Origin: Loripinus fragilis
Taxonomy: Eukaryota > Mollusca > Bivalvia > Lucinida > Lucinidae
Assembly: GCA_964019695.1 (NCBI GenBank)
Contig: OZ026530.1
Location: 35,822,835 to 35,886,834, forward strand
Length of the DNA: 64,000 bases
Direction of reading: 5' to 3'
In this document: positions 24,101-34,907 of the stretch, in pieces
Numbering within the stretch: position 1 is the stretch's first letter
Layout of the letters: every line of letters begins with the position of its first letter
Notes under the pieces: generated by a model
What the model was told of the DNA's origin: nothing
Database searches by the model: none
The model's input: the letters and a program-made list of their open reading frames with translations, nothing else
Program-made: the position numbers and the translations under genes

Positions 24101-27072
24101 CGACACCTCTTAAACAGCCTGCACCACTGTAACACAGTGCCCGGCAGGTAGGTACTGATACAGCTTAAACAATGTGCACCACTGTAACACAGTGCCTGGC
24201 AGGTAGACTCCGACACCGCTTAAACAGCCTGCATCACTTGCAGGTAGGCTCCGAAATTGCTAAAACAGCTTTCACCACTGTAACACAGTGCCCGGCAGGT
24301 AGGCTCTGATATTGCTTATACAACCTGCACCAATGTAACACAGTGCCCGGCAGGTAGGTTCTGACATTGCTTAAACAGCCTGCACCATTGCAACACAGTG
24401 CCCGGCAGGTAGGTTCCAATAATGCTAAAACAGCCTTCACCACTGTATCACAGTGCCCAGCAGGTAGGTCCCAACCCCGCTTAAACAGTCTGCACCACTG
24501 TAACACAGTGCCCGGTAGGTAGGTTCTAACACCACTTAAACAGCCTTCACCACTGTAACACAGTGCCCAGCAGGTAGGTTCTGACACCGCTTATACAGTC
24601 TTCACCACTGTAACACAGGCAGGAAGGTTCCGACACCACTTAAACAGTCTGCACCACTGTAACACAGTGCCTGGCAGGTAGGTTCTTACATTGCTAAAAC
24701 AGCCTGCATACCTGCAACACAGTGCCCAGTAGGTAGGTTCCGTCAATGCTGAAACAGCCTGCACGTCTGTAATACAGTGCCCTGCAGGTAGGTTCTGACA
24801 ATGCTGAAACAGTCTGCATCACTGTAACAAAGTGCCCGGCAGGTAGGTTCCGACACCGCTTAAACAATCTACACCCCTGTAACACAGTGCCCGGCAGGCA
24901 GGTTCAGACACCGCTTAAAAAGCCTGCATGACTGTAACACAGCGCCCGGTAGGTAGGTACCGTAACCGCTTAAACAGTCTGCACCACTGTAACACTGTCC
25001 CCCGCAGGATGGTTCTGACACCGCTTAAACAGTCTGCACCACTGTAACACAGTGCCCGGCAGGTAGATTCTGATAATTGCTTAAACTGTCTGCACCACTG
25101 TAACACAGTGCCTTGCAGGTGGGTTCTGACACTACTTAAACAGCCTGCTCCCCGGTAACACAGTGCCCCGCAGGTAGGTTCTGACACCACTTAAACAGCC
25201 TGCACCACTGAAACACAGTGCCTAGCAGGTAGGTTCTGACATTGTTTAAACAGTCTGCATCCCTGTTACACAATGCCTGGCAGGTAGACTCGGACATTGC
25301 TTAAACAGCCTGCACCACTGTTACTTAGTGCCCGGCAGGTAGGTTCTGACACCGCTTAAACATCCTACACCACTGCAACACAGTGCCCGGCAGGTAAGTT
25401 ATGACATTGCTTAAACAGCCTGCACCACTGTATCAAAGTGCCCAGTAGGTAGGTTCTGACACCGCTTAAACAGTCTGCACCCCTGTTACACAGTGCCCGG
25501 CAGGTAGGTTCTGACACCGCTTAAAAAGCCTGCACCACTGTAACACAGTGCCCGGCAGGTAGGTTCCGACATTGCTTAAACAGTCTGCACCACTGCAACA
25601 CTGTGCCCGGCAGGTAGGTTCTGACACCGCTTAAACAGTCTGCACCACTGTAACACAGTGCTCGGCAGGTAGGTTCTGACATTGCTTAAACAGTCTGCAC
25701 CACTGTAACACAGTGCCCTGCAGGTAGGTTCTGACATTGCTTAAACAGCCTGCACCACTGGAACACAGTGCTCGGCAGGTATGTTCTGACATTGCTTAAA
25801 CAGTTTGCACCACCGTAACACTGTGCCCGGCAGGTAGGTTCTTACACCGCTTAAACAGTCTGCACCACTGTAACACAGTGCCCGGCAGGTAGGTTCTGAC
25901 ATTGCTTAAACAGTCTGCACCACTGTAACACAGTGCCCGGCAGGTAGGTTCTGACATTGCTTAAACAGCCTACATCACTGTAACAAGTGCCCGGCAGGTA
26001 GGTTCTGACACCACTTATACAGTCTGCACCCCTGCAACACAGTGCCCAGCAGGTAGGTTCTGACTATGCTTAAACAGCCTGCACCCCTGCAACACAGTGC
26101 CCAGCAGGTAGGTTCTGACTATGCTTAAACAGACTGCACCACTGTAACACAGTGCCCGGCAGGTAGGTTCGGACTCCGCTTAAACAGTCTGCATCATTGT
26201 AACACAGTGCCCGGTAGGTAGGTTCTGACTCCGCTTAAACTGTCTGCACCCATGTAACACAGTGCCCGGCAGGTAGATTCTGACACCGCTTAAACAGTCT
26301 GCACTACTGTAACACAGTGCCCGGCAGGTAGGTTCTGACACCGCTTAAACAGTCTGCCCCACTGTAACACAGTGCCCGGCAGGTAGGTTCTGACATTGCT
26401 TAAACTGTCTACACCCCTGTAACACAGTGCCCGGCAGGTAGGTTCTGACATTGCTTAAACAGTCTGCATCACTGTAACACAGTGCCCGGCAGGTAGACTC
26501 AGACATTGCTTAAACAGTCTGCGCCACTGTTACATAGTGCCCGGCAGGTATGTTCTGACATTGCTTAAACAGTCTGCACCACTGTAACACAGTGCCCGGC
26601 AGGAAGGTTCTGACACTGCTTAAACAGCCTGCACCACTGTAACACAGTGCCCGGCAGGTAGGTTCTGACTATGCTTAAACAGCCTGCACCACTGTAACAG
26701 AGTGCCAGGCAAGTAGGTTCCGACACTACTTAAACAGCCTGCACCACTGCAACACAGTGCACGGCAGGTAGGTTGAGACATTGCTGAAACATTCTGCACC
26801 CCTGCAACACAGTGCCTGGCAGGTAGACTCGGACATTGCTTAAACAGTCTGCACCCCTGCAACACAGTGCCCGACAGGTAGGTTCTGATACTACTTAAAC
26901 AGCCTGCATCACTGTAACACAGTGCCAGGCAGGTAGGCTCTGACACCGCTTATACAGCCTGCATCCCTGTAACACGGTGCCTGGCAGGTAGGTTCCGACA
27001 TCGCTAAAACAGCCTGCACCCCTGCAACACAGTGCTGGGTAGGTAGGTTCCGACACAGTTTAAACAACCTTC
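21160..27072. repeat. Minisatellite, 55-bp unit, about 107 copies
   Basis: A nearly unbroken tandem array. A typical unit contains CACTGTAACACAGTG, then CCCGGCAGGTAGGTTCTGAC and GCTTAAACAGTCTGCAC. Measured spacing is 55 bp (for example 25621 to 25676). Units at the left edge (21.16-21.6 kb) are the most diverged, and those around 25.5-26.7 kb the most uniform. Because 55 is not a multiple of three, the minus strand stays open in long stretches and yields 55-residue periodic ORFs. These are not genes. Each unit holds a perfect 6-3-6 dyad, CACTGT AAC ACAGTG. Confidence 0.95.
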
Positions 27073-27084
27073 TTTCTGTTTCCC

Positions 27085-27110
27085 TCTCTCTCTCTCTCTC
27101 TCTCTCTCTC
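27085..27110. repeat. (TC)n microsatellite
   Basis: A run of about 13 TC dinucleotides follows the last 55-bp unit. Confidence 0.9.
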
Positions 27111-27420
27111 CGAACACAGTGCCTCCTGTGAGGCTTGGACTGAGAGCCTATCCATCTGAAGACCTAAATTTAATCGAGCCAGTATGAAGAGATAGATCAA
27201 TAAAAAACTTCAAGCCAGTTATTTGATCAAAATGCAGCAGGTTCAGGTTCTGAAACCTGATCCCTAGGCCTGATAACAAAGATCCACGGACCTGTTTGAT
27301 ATGGTTGGACTGAACACGATGAACTGGTCCACATAGTGGAATTGTAACCGATGTTAAACAAATGCAGTGGGATGTGAAGTCAGCTGATATGAAATATCTC
27401 GCAACGATGGCCAAAAATGA
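27111..27420. other. CACTA-type element, unique part next to the array
   Basis: A minus-strand frame of 88 codons (27148-27414) has no recognisable motif. The start resembles a SINE fragment (GAACACAGTGCCTCCTGTG). Confidence 0.35.
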
Positions 27421-27796
27421 GGGAGTGCCATTGACACAAAAAAGAAAAAGAAACGATAAACAAAGCGTTTTGTGGGATAATGTTTTCGTTGTTGTCTTGG
27501 TTTAAATAATGAAATAATCATTGATTAACACGTAACAGATCTGGCAACGCACTTGAACCTTTTTGATTGGCTGTTCAACCATGCGTTTCAACGTGAATTG
27601 TACGTTGAACTGCGTTGCTATACTTGAGTTATTGATTGGTTAACAGGTAACTGCGTTGCACTGCAGTTCAACGCGTATCGATAGTGGGCTTTGATTGGCT
27701 TTTCGAAATTCGCGTTGGAAAACTAATGCGTTTTACGTGCGTTTTCAATGCGTCTTCAACGCGAATTCGACAAGGACAAATAGATGGGCGGTAGTG

Positions 27797-28000
27797 TAAC
27801 TGAAGAGACTGGTCATGGGCATATAACTACATGTACTCTTTATAGGCCTTGTAACTACAGAGACTGTTCATGGGTCTTGTAACTATAGTTACTGTTCACT
27901 GAACTTGTAACTACATTTACTGTTCATGGTCAGTGCAACCACATAGATTGTTCATGGGCATTGCAACCACTTAGATTGTTCAATTGAGTATGCAATTTAT
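27797..28000. repeat. 28-bp minisatellite, right part
   Basis: The array continues the units broken at 10684, beginning TAACTGAAGAGACTGG. About seven imperfect units drift from TTGTAACTACAG to TTGCAACCAC. It ends before the Tc1-like foldback element. Confidence 0.8.
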
Positions 28001-28541
28001 AATACTCTTAAATGTGAAATGCCAATAGTATAATAAATACAGGTCAGTTACAAAAGTTATTTCACTACGCAATATTTCAAAAGTTTTTTTCACATTTTTA
28101 TTATACATTAATGGTCTATGTTTTACCATGCATGTAATTAATTTCTCATGCCATTTTGTTTCTATTCATATCAATGTACGATCAGACAATAGTTGTATAT
28201 AAATATCAGATACATTTCAATGAAAAACACAACAACATTACTTTTAATACATTCCAATGAAAGCACAACCACGTTGTACGCCTACATCATAATGTCAGTA
28301 TTTCGTTGGGCCTCCGTTTGATTCAATAAGATCTGCAATTCTCCTTGGCATTGAATTGTAAAGTTCTTCCAGGACGTTTAGTGCTACTCTATACCACGCT
28401 TAACATACTCACTTCCACATCTCTTCTAGTTTACATGGCATTGTTTACCAATCTCTATCTTCATTATATTCCAAACGTTTTCTATGAGATTCATGTCCGG
28501 CAAATTCCCTTGTTTTTCCAGAAGACGTATTCCTTTACAGT

Positions 28542-28790
28542 CTAGGAATATTCTAGTACTTTTAGAGTTATGGCATGGCGCGAGATCATGCATAAAATAT
28601 ATCCCCTCTGTAGGAACACGATGCGTTCACATGTCATTTCATTATCATGAATAATATCACTCTGGTATTTTGCACTATCCATGCATGTTACCATACACAT
28701 TTCTCTGAAGAGACAGGCCTCTGTTTTTAATGGCTCTCCATATTTGCACACTTGCTGGCGATTTTACAGTAGGTTGAATTGACTAAGCTT
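28542..28790 (-). pseudogene. Tc1-like transposase fragment, left arm
   Basis: Minus-strand frame with DSAKYQSDIIHDNEMTCERI and RHAITLKVLEYS resembles the middle of Tc1 transposases. It continues into the LPDMNLIENVW block near 28480 through frame breaks. Confidence 0.55.
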
Positions 28791-28929
28791 GATATTTTAC
28801 ATTCTGTTTGCGCCAAACACGACAATGGCGTCGATTGTTATGACTGTAAATACAGACTAATGTGAACGTGTTATGTGCCCACAGAATGGATATATCTTTA
28901 TGCATGATCTTGCCTCATGATATAACTCT

Positions 28930-29210
28930 TAGACTAAAAGAACTAGAACATGCCCAGAATACAACGAAATAATCGTTTTGAAAAGGCCAGGATATTCGCC
29001 AGAAATGAATTCCATACAGAACGTTTGGAAGATAATGGAGAAAGATATTGGTAACCAACTGCCGTGTTTTAAAGCAGAGATGTGGAAGCGAGAATGTGAA
29101 GCATAATAAAGTGTAGCACCAAACGTCCTGGAAGAACTTAACAATTTAATGTCAAGGAGAATTGCAGATCTTATTAAGCAAATGGAGGTGCAACGAATAC
29201 TGACTTTATG
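28930..29210 (+). pseudogene. Tc1-like transposase C-terminal fragment, right arm
   Basis: Plus-strand GYSPEMNSIQNVWKIMEKDI followed, across stops, by VLEELNNLMSRRIADLIKQM. This is the usual Tc1 transposase C-terminus with SPxxNxIxNxW and the final helix. Confidence 0.68.
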
Positions 29211-29689
29211 ATGTAGGCGTACAGGTCTATATAGTTGTATTTTCAATGGAATGTATTTAAGCATGTTATTGTGTTTTCATTGGAATGTATTTAATATTCA
29301 TATGCAAATGTTGTCTGATTATACGTTGATATGATTTATAGAAACAAAATTGCATGATAAAACTTTGACCATTTATGTATTTAAAAAAATGTGAAAAAAC
29401 TTTTGAAATATTGCGTAGTGAAATAACTTTTTAATGGATCTGTACATCTGAGACTTTGAAAGCAAGTGAAGTCCTTATTTTTAGTGTTTAAGTGCAGTTG
29501 AAATTCCAAGTTGATCATGAAAAAAGTTGTCTAACCTCGGAGCCTGGGTTGCAATTCGAGAAAACAGAAATTTTCATGCCATCGCAAATCTCAAAGAAGC
29601 GGCCAATATATTATGAATGATATAATCTATTTTGCACCAAACAATCTGCGAGGTAGATACCACATCACAAAACGTGTTAATTCACTTAC

Positions 29690-29803
29690 CTATATCGCAG
29701 TTCTTGCCCATGTACCCGCTATTGCACGTGCAAGAGTATCCATCCATGGTCTCAGTGCATAATCCATGTACACAGGGATTAGAATGACAATGAGAACGTT
29801 GAA
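29690..29803 (-). CDS. EGF-like domain exon (EGF 7)
   Basis: This 114-nt phase 1-1 exon reads VQRSHCHSNPCVHGLC, then GYSCTCNSGYMGKNCDIG. It has a ttacag acceptor and a gtaagt donor. All six cysteines are present. It pairs best with EGF 6 (shared TETM.GY stretch), suggesting duplication of these two neighbours. The next exon downstream is about 19.7 kb away because of the nested transposons. Confidence 0.9.
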   Translation of the reverse strand, partial: FNVLIVILIPVYMDYALRPWMDTLARAIAGTWARTAI

Positions 29804-30253
29804 CTGTAATAACATGTTTCTATCAATAATATACAGCTTATAAACATACAAAGTTGAAAAGTAAAAAAAATATATTTATTGAAACTACGATCTAATTTTT
29901 TTAATGACACTTGTAGTAGACTTCCCTATGTGCCCTGTTAAACATGTCATGCTAAATGAACTGTAGAAACTGTTAGGAAAATGAAATGATACTGAAATAT
30001 TATCAGTAAAAACAATTAAATGATATTAAGATTTTATATCATTTCTAGCATTTAATGAAATATAAACTAATCTCAATATGTATTTATTTAGAGGTTATAG
30101 ATATCTGCTATTTAAATGCATTTTTAATTTAAGCCTAACTTTAATGTTAAAGTGCAGTGCAGTTGAGAATGACCTCACCATCCATACTGAAAGTTAGCAA
30201 ACATCTAAGAAAGATAAGTTACGCCCACTTTATTGTTCGTATAATATGGTTGA

Positions 30254-30560
30254 CATGTGCGGATCCAAAAAGGGGGCCAGGGGGTCCGTACCCCCCCCCC
30301 CCCTGAAAAATCACAAACATATAGGATTTCTTAGCAATACTGTTCCGGATCTACAGAAAAAATAACAATGCTACCAAGCCAGCATTCAATGTCGGGTCAT
30401 CATCGGCCCGCCAGCGAAACGCCATTTTAATGGTATTTTGCTGGCGGGCCGATATTATCGGCCCGTTTTAGTGGTATTTGGATCATATCTCTCCTCATCA
30501 ACTAAAATTACGCGGTCATAGTTGGGCCCCCCCTGACAAAACTTTCTGGATCTGCGCATG
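30254..30560. mobile_element. MITE family M3, copy 2, beside EGF 6
   Basis: 307 bp with CATGTGCGGATCCAAAA and the TCTGGATCTGCGCATG end. The hairpin is GGCCCGCCAGCGAAACGCC. It ends 41 bp from the donor edge of exon 30602-30715. Confidence 0.8.
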
Positions 30561-30601
30561 GTTGGAGATATGCCATCAGCCATTAAGTCTCATTCACTTA
30601 C

Positions 30602-30715
30602 CCACATCGCAGTTCTTGCCCACGTATCCACTTATGCACCTGCAAGTATATCCAGCCATAGTCTCCGTACATGATCCGTGTGTACAAGGATTAGAATGGC
30701 AAAATGAATTTTGGG
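30602..30715 (-). CDS. EGF-like domain exon (EGF 6)
   Basis: This 114-nt phase 1-1 exon reads AQNSFCHSNPCTHGSC, then GYTCRCISGYVGKNCDVG. It has a tttcag acceptor and a gtaagt donor. It is squeezed between two mobile elements: a GC-hairpin MITE ends at 30560 and a 421-bp palindromic MITE begins at 30743, about 27 bp upstream of the acceptor. Its pyrimidine tract and branch-point region therefore lie at or inside transposon sequence. Confidence 0.9.
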
Positions 30716-30742
30716 CTGAAACAGAAAAGTTTGAACCTTTTA

Positions 30743-31163
30743 TCACACTGGTAAATTTATACGTCGATTTGGTGGTTTTTAGGCGTATTGCCGGTACTGC
30801 ATAGACCGGAAGTGGTAGATATTGGTATTCATACCGTATAGAAAAACATGTCATATGCCTAAAGGACTATAGACTTCAATCATTTTTAAGTCTTCAGTAT
30901 GTGCATGGCGATTTATGTAAGCATTTAGGAATAGATTCCAGTACCGATCTGGGTGATCGGTACTCGAATCTATTCCTAAATGCTTACATAAATTGCCATG
31001 TGAATGCCGAATACTTAAAACTGATCTAATTCTATAGTCCTTTAGGCATATGGCATGCTTTTCTATATAGTATTAACACCAATATCTACCACTTCCGGTC
31101 TATTAAGTACCAGCAATACGCGTAAATACCACCAAATCGACGTATACATTTACCAGACTGTGT
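30743..31163. mobile_element. Large palindromic MITE upstream of EGF 6
   Basis: 421 bp, almost entirely self-complementary. TCACACTGGTAAATTTATAC at the left is mirrored by GTATACATTTACCAGACTGTG at the right, through GGTACTGGAATC/GATTCGAGTACC-type arms meeting at about 30950. It begins about 27 bp from the exon acceptor. Confidence 0.82.
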
Positions 31164-31288
31164 TTATATTGATGAGTTAAGTTTGGGATTGATTATTGTA
31201 TATTATGAGGGGTTTCGGGTTATTATTTTTAACTGAAGCTGATTTTTCTTCTTAAGATCGTTTTTGTTGTGAAGAGTTAAAGCTAATT

Positions 31289-31604
31289 TATCATATAACG
31301 TCGCGTCTGAGAGTGAAATAACGCGTGGTAAACTACTAGTGGTTTACAGATTTTCGGGAAACGATATCAAATTACGCTTTTAACGTCAAGTATATGGCAA
31401 AACCCTAACGTTTTCACGCCAAAAACATAATTTCAAAATTATTTAATGTCATATGATAAATGGATTCTAACTTTCTTGCTCCAGTTTTATTGAATTTATT
31501 AAACTCGTTGCGAAAAGGCGATAAAATGCTCCGCATTTCATCGCTTTTCCTCAACTCATTTAATAAATTCAATTACACATGAAACTCATGTAATCCTCTA
31601 TGTA
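31289..31604 (-). mobile_element. Dispersed element M2, copy 2 (left arm of an inverted pair)
   Basis: Reverse-oriented copy (CATATAACGTCGCGTCTGAG to CTCATGTAATCCTCTATG). Paired with 31749-32063 in opposite orientation. Confidence 0.72.
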
Positions 31605-31748
31605 TTGCAGTTTCCCAAAGGAGACAGACAGCAATTGTTTTAGACTACGGATTGATATCAAGAAAGCAGGAATTAAGAATAATTGTAATCAATTGGATAG
31701 AATTGAAAAAAAAGAGGATCTTACATGAGTGCCCCAATTGTTGCAGAT

Positions 31749-32063
31749 ATAGAGGATCTTACATGAGTAATTATGTTTTATTGAATTTATTAAACTAGTT
31801 GAGGAAAAGAGATAAAATGCGAGGCTTGTCGACCATTATATCTCTTTTTTGCAAAGAGTTTAATAAATTCATTCTATATATCATATGAAATTTAGATTAC
31901 TTTGAAATCTCATTTCTGCTGTAAAATGTTATAGTTTTTAAATTATGTACACAACGTTGTTACGAACGTCATAACGTTTCCCGAAAATCTGAAAACCACT
32001 AGTGGTTTATCGCTTTAATTTCATGGCGGTATTACACTCACAGACGCGACGTCATCTGATAAT
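31749..32063 (+). mobile_element. Dispersed element M2, copy 3 (right arm of an inverted pair)
   Basis: Plus-oriented copy from AGAGGATCTTACATGAG to CGCGACGTCATCTGATA. A further fragment of the same start lies in the spacer near 31712-31735. Confidence 0.72.
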
Positions 32064-32204
32064 GATTAATATAGCAGTTGTATAAACATATTTAATAGTG
32101 GCAATAAAACAAATGTATGAGTGTTTTCGGGCTGTGCAAGTGTGTTTTGGTTGATTTTATTCATTACATACCAGTCAAGAATTTTTAAGTTATGATTGGA
32201 TAGG

Positions 32205-32312
32205 TATGCCTAGGTTGAACCAGTACTAAGCAGAAGATAAAGTGCCTAACTCAAGGACAAAACGCAGTGCCTCCTGTCAGGCTCGTACCAACAGCCCTAA
32301 AGATCTTGAGTC
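32205..32312 (-). mobile_element. SINE fragment
   Basis: Reverse-strand match to the SINE body (TTGAACCAGTACTAAGCAG, CTCAAGGAC). Head and tail are degraded. Confidence 0.65.
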
Positions 32313-32381
32313 AACAACTTTCCAAATAAGTCATAGCGCTCCTGCGAGTGTGTAGGTAATGTGGGCATTTGCCTTTTTAAC

Positions 32382-32384
<3 letters not shown>

Positions 32385-32455
<71 letters not shown>
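32385..32455. repeat. (TAA)n microsatellite
   Basis: About 23 uninterrupted ATA/TAA triplets. On the minus strand they read as a poly-Tyr run, which is not a gene. Confidence 0.95.
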
Positions 32456-32456
<1 letters not shown>

Positions 32457-32479
32457 ACCATTGCAATATGAATGACGAC

Positions 32480-32640
32480 GCATCTGTTCATTGCTGCCTT
32501 GTGACCATCTGCTGGGAAAGAAGGGCTGACCTCTTGGCTCTTGTCTGTGATGTTTAATTGTGTTTTTGTCACTTTCTCATGTTGTATCCTGGGTCAGGTG
32601 TGGTACTTGATTGTATCGATTTTGGATCTTTGCCGCTTTT
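32480..32640 (-). repeat. Dispersed repeat R1, partial, next to (TAA)n
   Basis: Reverse fragment with GGGCTGACCTCTTGGCTC and GGTCAGGTGTGGTACTTG. It begins just after the (TAA)n run. Confidence 0.6.
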
Positions 32641-33073
32641 TCGTACTATTATTTTAATGTTCAAACATGCATTAGCAGGTATCAACAAAGTAGAAATGAT
32701 ATACGTAAATTTACAATTTTAGCAATCGGTCCACTTAACCAATGTATTATAGGGAATAGATCTATATTACTTTATACACTTTTATGGGTCCAGTAAGGTC
32801 AAAACCTTGCCTGTCCTTAACATAGTGCATACAAAAGGTCCTCTGTGCATTTTCTTGGTTTGAAACCATCTGAGATGTAGAGGTCTGGATGCTTTATTAA
32901 ATGACGTTGTGTCTAAGAGTGACTTATTTAAGTTAATAAACAAAACAGCATTTAGCATACAAGACAATGTCCGCGCATTTGACTTTTTTCTTTTTGGCCG
33001 TTTGGGAACTCCCAGATCAAAGTCAAACACCTTTGTTGAGTGACATGCTTACACAACAAGGGGGTGAAATACA

Positions 33074-33406
33074 TAGAGGATTTTACATGAGTGCTCAGGT
33101 TTTATTGAATTTATTGAACGAGTTAAGGAAAAGAGATAAAATGCGAGGCTTGCTGAGCATTTTATCTCTTTCTCGCAACGAGTTTAATAAATTAAATGAT
33201 ACAAGAGCACGAATGTTAGATTCTATTAATCATATGACAAATACATTGAAATCTCATTTCTGGCGTTAAAACGTTATGATTTTGTCGTCATGTACGCAAA
33301 GTTGTTATGGACGTCATAACGTTTCCCGTAAATCTTTGAACCACTAGTCGTTTATCGATTTTATTGCATGGCGTTATTTCACTTCCAGACGCGACGTCAT
33401 GTGATA
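33074..33406 (+). mobile_element. Dispersed element M2, copy 1
   Basis: About 333 bp from AGAGGATTTTACATGAGTGC to CGCGACGTCATGTGATA. The first half holds a near-palindrome (TTATTGAATTTATTGAACGA with its mirror, centre AAGAGATAAAATGC). The second half holds CGTTATGGACGTCATAACG-like dyads. Confidence 0.75.
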
Positions 33407-33689
33407 AAAGTTATTATGTCTGTCCATTTTGTTATTCCTTAACTGAAAGACCATATCAAACCAACATTATTTGTCTTTGCGTCTGTCTGTTAAGATATCC
33501 CTGAAACCGCTGATCAGAACCGAAGCCAACTAAACTTTTAAGTGCATTGCTTAATATACAAATAGGACGCGAAAAATACATTTATGTACGGTTTCACATC
33601 CAGTTGCCATTAAAAATGGTTTAAAGCTATTGATGAATGGTTATTTGCCTAATTCTACCTTATTGTATTGCGTTGTTTTTCATGTGGAT

Positions 33690-33900
33690 CCTCAATGTTA
33701 TTTGTGTTCTGTGCTTGTCAATTATACTGTCTTGTTTATTTCTTTCATCCTTGTAGTTACCTGCTAGAAAAGGGCTGACATCTTGGCTCCTCAATATATG
33801 ATGTTTTCTTGTGTTTTTGTCACTTTCCTATATGGTGTCGTAGGTCAGGTGTGTCAACTGATAGTATTGATTCCCGATCTTTGCCTTCTTCCTTACTTTG
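33690..33900 (-). repeat. Dispersed repeat R1, partial
   Basis: Reverse fragment with AAGGGCTGACATCTTGGC and GTAGGTCAGGTGTGTC. Confidence 0.58.
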
Positions 33901-34334
33901 TTGATGTTGCATAGATTTAGTGCTAATTGCATTTGGTGCTGTCTATTTGCTTTAATATGTGTCTTTTTGTCTTCAGAACGAGGTTTTCTGGCTGGCCAAT
34001 AGTAGCACTCTTTTGTGTGCTGGTAAGGAAACACCAGTTTCACATTCTCCTTAGATACGAGTCCAAAGTAGAGCTTTGTATAATATAACTTTTTGTTCAC
34101 TGTAAAGGCGGTTACTTTAATAATTCCTATATGGGCGTTGTTCGGCTATTTCATCGGCTAAAGAAAGGAAATCAGGCCCTATTAATAATTTGGTTAAGAG
34201 TTAATAAGTTGTTTGGGCCGCGCAAACGTGCGTGCATTTCATTAAAATCATAACCGTCTTGACACTGAACACACATTTACAAACCCTTAAAACGCATATC
34301 ACGAAATGTTGTATGATTTGTCGTTTCATATTTG

Positions 34335-34440
34335 AAGCCTCTTAGACAAACATTGTGGACCCAGATCAGACTGCTCTCCTACAGGAGCAGTCTGATCGCG
34401 GTCCACACTGTTTGCCTCTAGGCTTTTATTCAATAGACAT
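34335..34440. repeat. Short hairpin repeat (GGACCCAGAT family), copy 3
   Basis: TGTGGACCCAGATCAGACTG pairs with CAGTCTGATCGCGGTCCACA. The outer GAAGCCTCTTAGACAAAC is inverted at the right end. Confidence 0.65.
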
Positions 34441-34644
34441 TTCCAGATGCAGTTATTTTGCTGGCGTTTTAAGGGTCACATAATATGTTTTGCGTCTTCA
34501 CTGAGGTATGGCTCAAGATAATACAGTTTATTTTGAACAAAACCTCTTCTCATTTTCAGCTTTTACATATGTCTAAGGTAGACCAGTCATAATTACGCAT
34601 TCATGAGGTGCCGCCTTTACAGTAACCAAAAAGTTCAACAATAC

Positions 34645-34761
34645 CTCTATCACAAGTGTCGCCCATATACCCGCTGTCGCATTTGCAAGAGTACCCACTC
34701 GCAGTTGACATACACCAACCGTGGACACATGGGTGTGGATGACAGTTATTGGTTGGGGCAA
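34645..34761 (-). CDS. EGF-like domain exon (EGF 5)
   Basis: This 117-nt phase 1-1 exon reads APTNNCHPHPCVHGWC, then GYSCKCDSGYMGDTCDRG. It has a ttcag acceptor and a gtattg donor, which is weaker than its neighbours. All six cysteines are present. It is one codon longer than most of the series and more diverged, so it is an older module. Confidence 0.88.
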
Positions 34762-34907
34762 CTGAAATAAATAAGTACCGTTTTCTGCCTAATAAATGTG
34801 CATGTTCCTATAAGCGCACACTAAAATCTTGTGAATGATATTATTCTCGAAATTTCTAGTGTTTCTTGTTGTACAATTTCATTATTCATATAGCTTCATT
34901 GTCATGA

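Larger units (their letters stand above)
10685..27796. mobile_element. 17.1-kb nested element with CACTA-type termini
   Basis: The left end CACTACCGCCC plus about 30 bp is mirrored at the right end (GGGCGGTAGTG). Both are followed inward by many subterminal motifs built on AACGCG and TGCGTT, as in CACTA/EnSpm elements. The ends fall exactly inside a 28-bp minisatellite. Removing the element and one copy of a TA duplication (10683-10684 / 27797-27798) restores a normal minisatellite unit. No transposase was seen, so it is non-autonomous. About 7.5 kb is its own sequence, of which about 5.9 kb is the 55-bp repeat array, and the rest is a later 9.6-kb insertion. Assignment to CACTA rests on ends and layout only. 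A TA duplication would also suit other DNA transposons. Confidence 0.7.
28042..29443. mobile_element. Foldback Tc1-like element, head-to-head halves
   Basis: The outer ends are long inverted repeats (TTACAAAAGTTATTTCACTA at the left, mirrored at about 29385-29435). Both arms carry C-terminal Tc1-type transposase remnants pointing outward. On the plus strand (about 28960-29210) it reads GYSPEMNSIQNVWKIMEKDI. On the minus strand (about 28340-28560) it reads NLPDMNLIENVWNIMK. The catalytic-region SPxxNxIxNxW signature is visible in both, but frames are broken. Two diverged 3' halves thus meet in the middle. A transposase of this kind would act as a cut-and-paste DDE enzyme at TA sites, but neither half is functional. 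Confidence 0.72.

Noticed and set aside
21907..26946. Several minus-strand ORFs of 63-202 codons rich in Cys, with a 55-residue periodicity
   Set aside because: They follow the 55-bp satellite read in three frames in turn. Unit changes do not respect codons, and there is no start context or splice structure.
21160..27072. CRISPR-like array because of regular spacing
   Set aside because: Units are contiguous with no unique spacers. It is a minisatellite in eukaryotic DNA.
32297..32572. ORF with a long poly-tyrosine run
   Set aside because: It is the minus-strand reading of a (TAA)n microsatellite.
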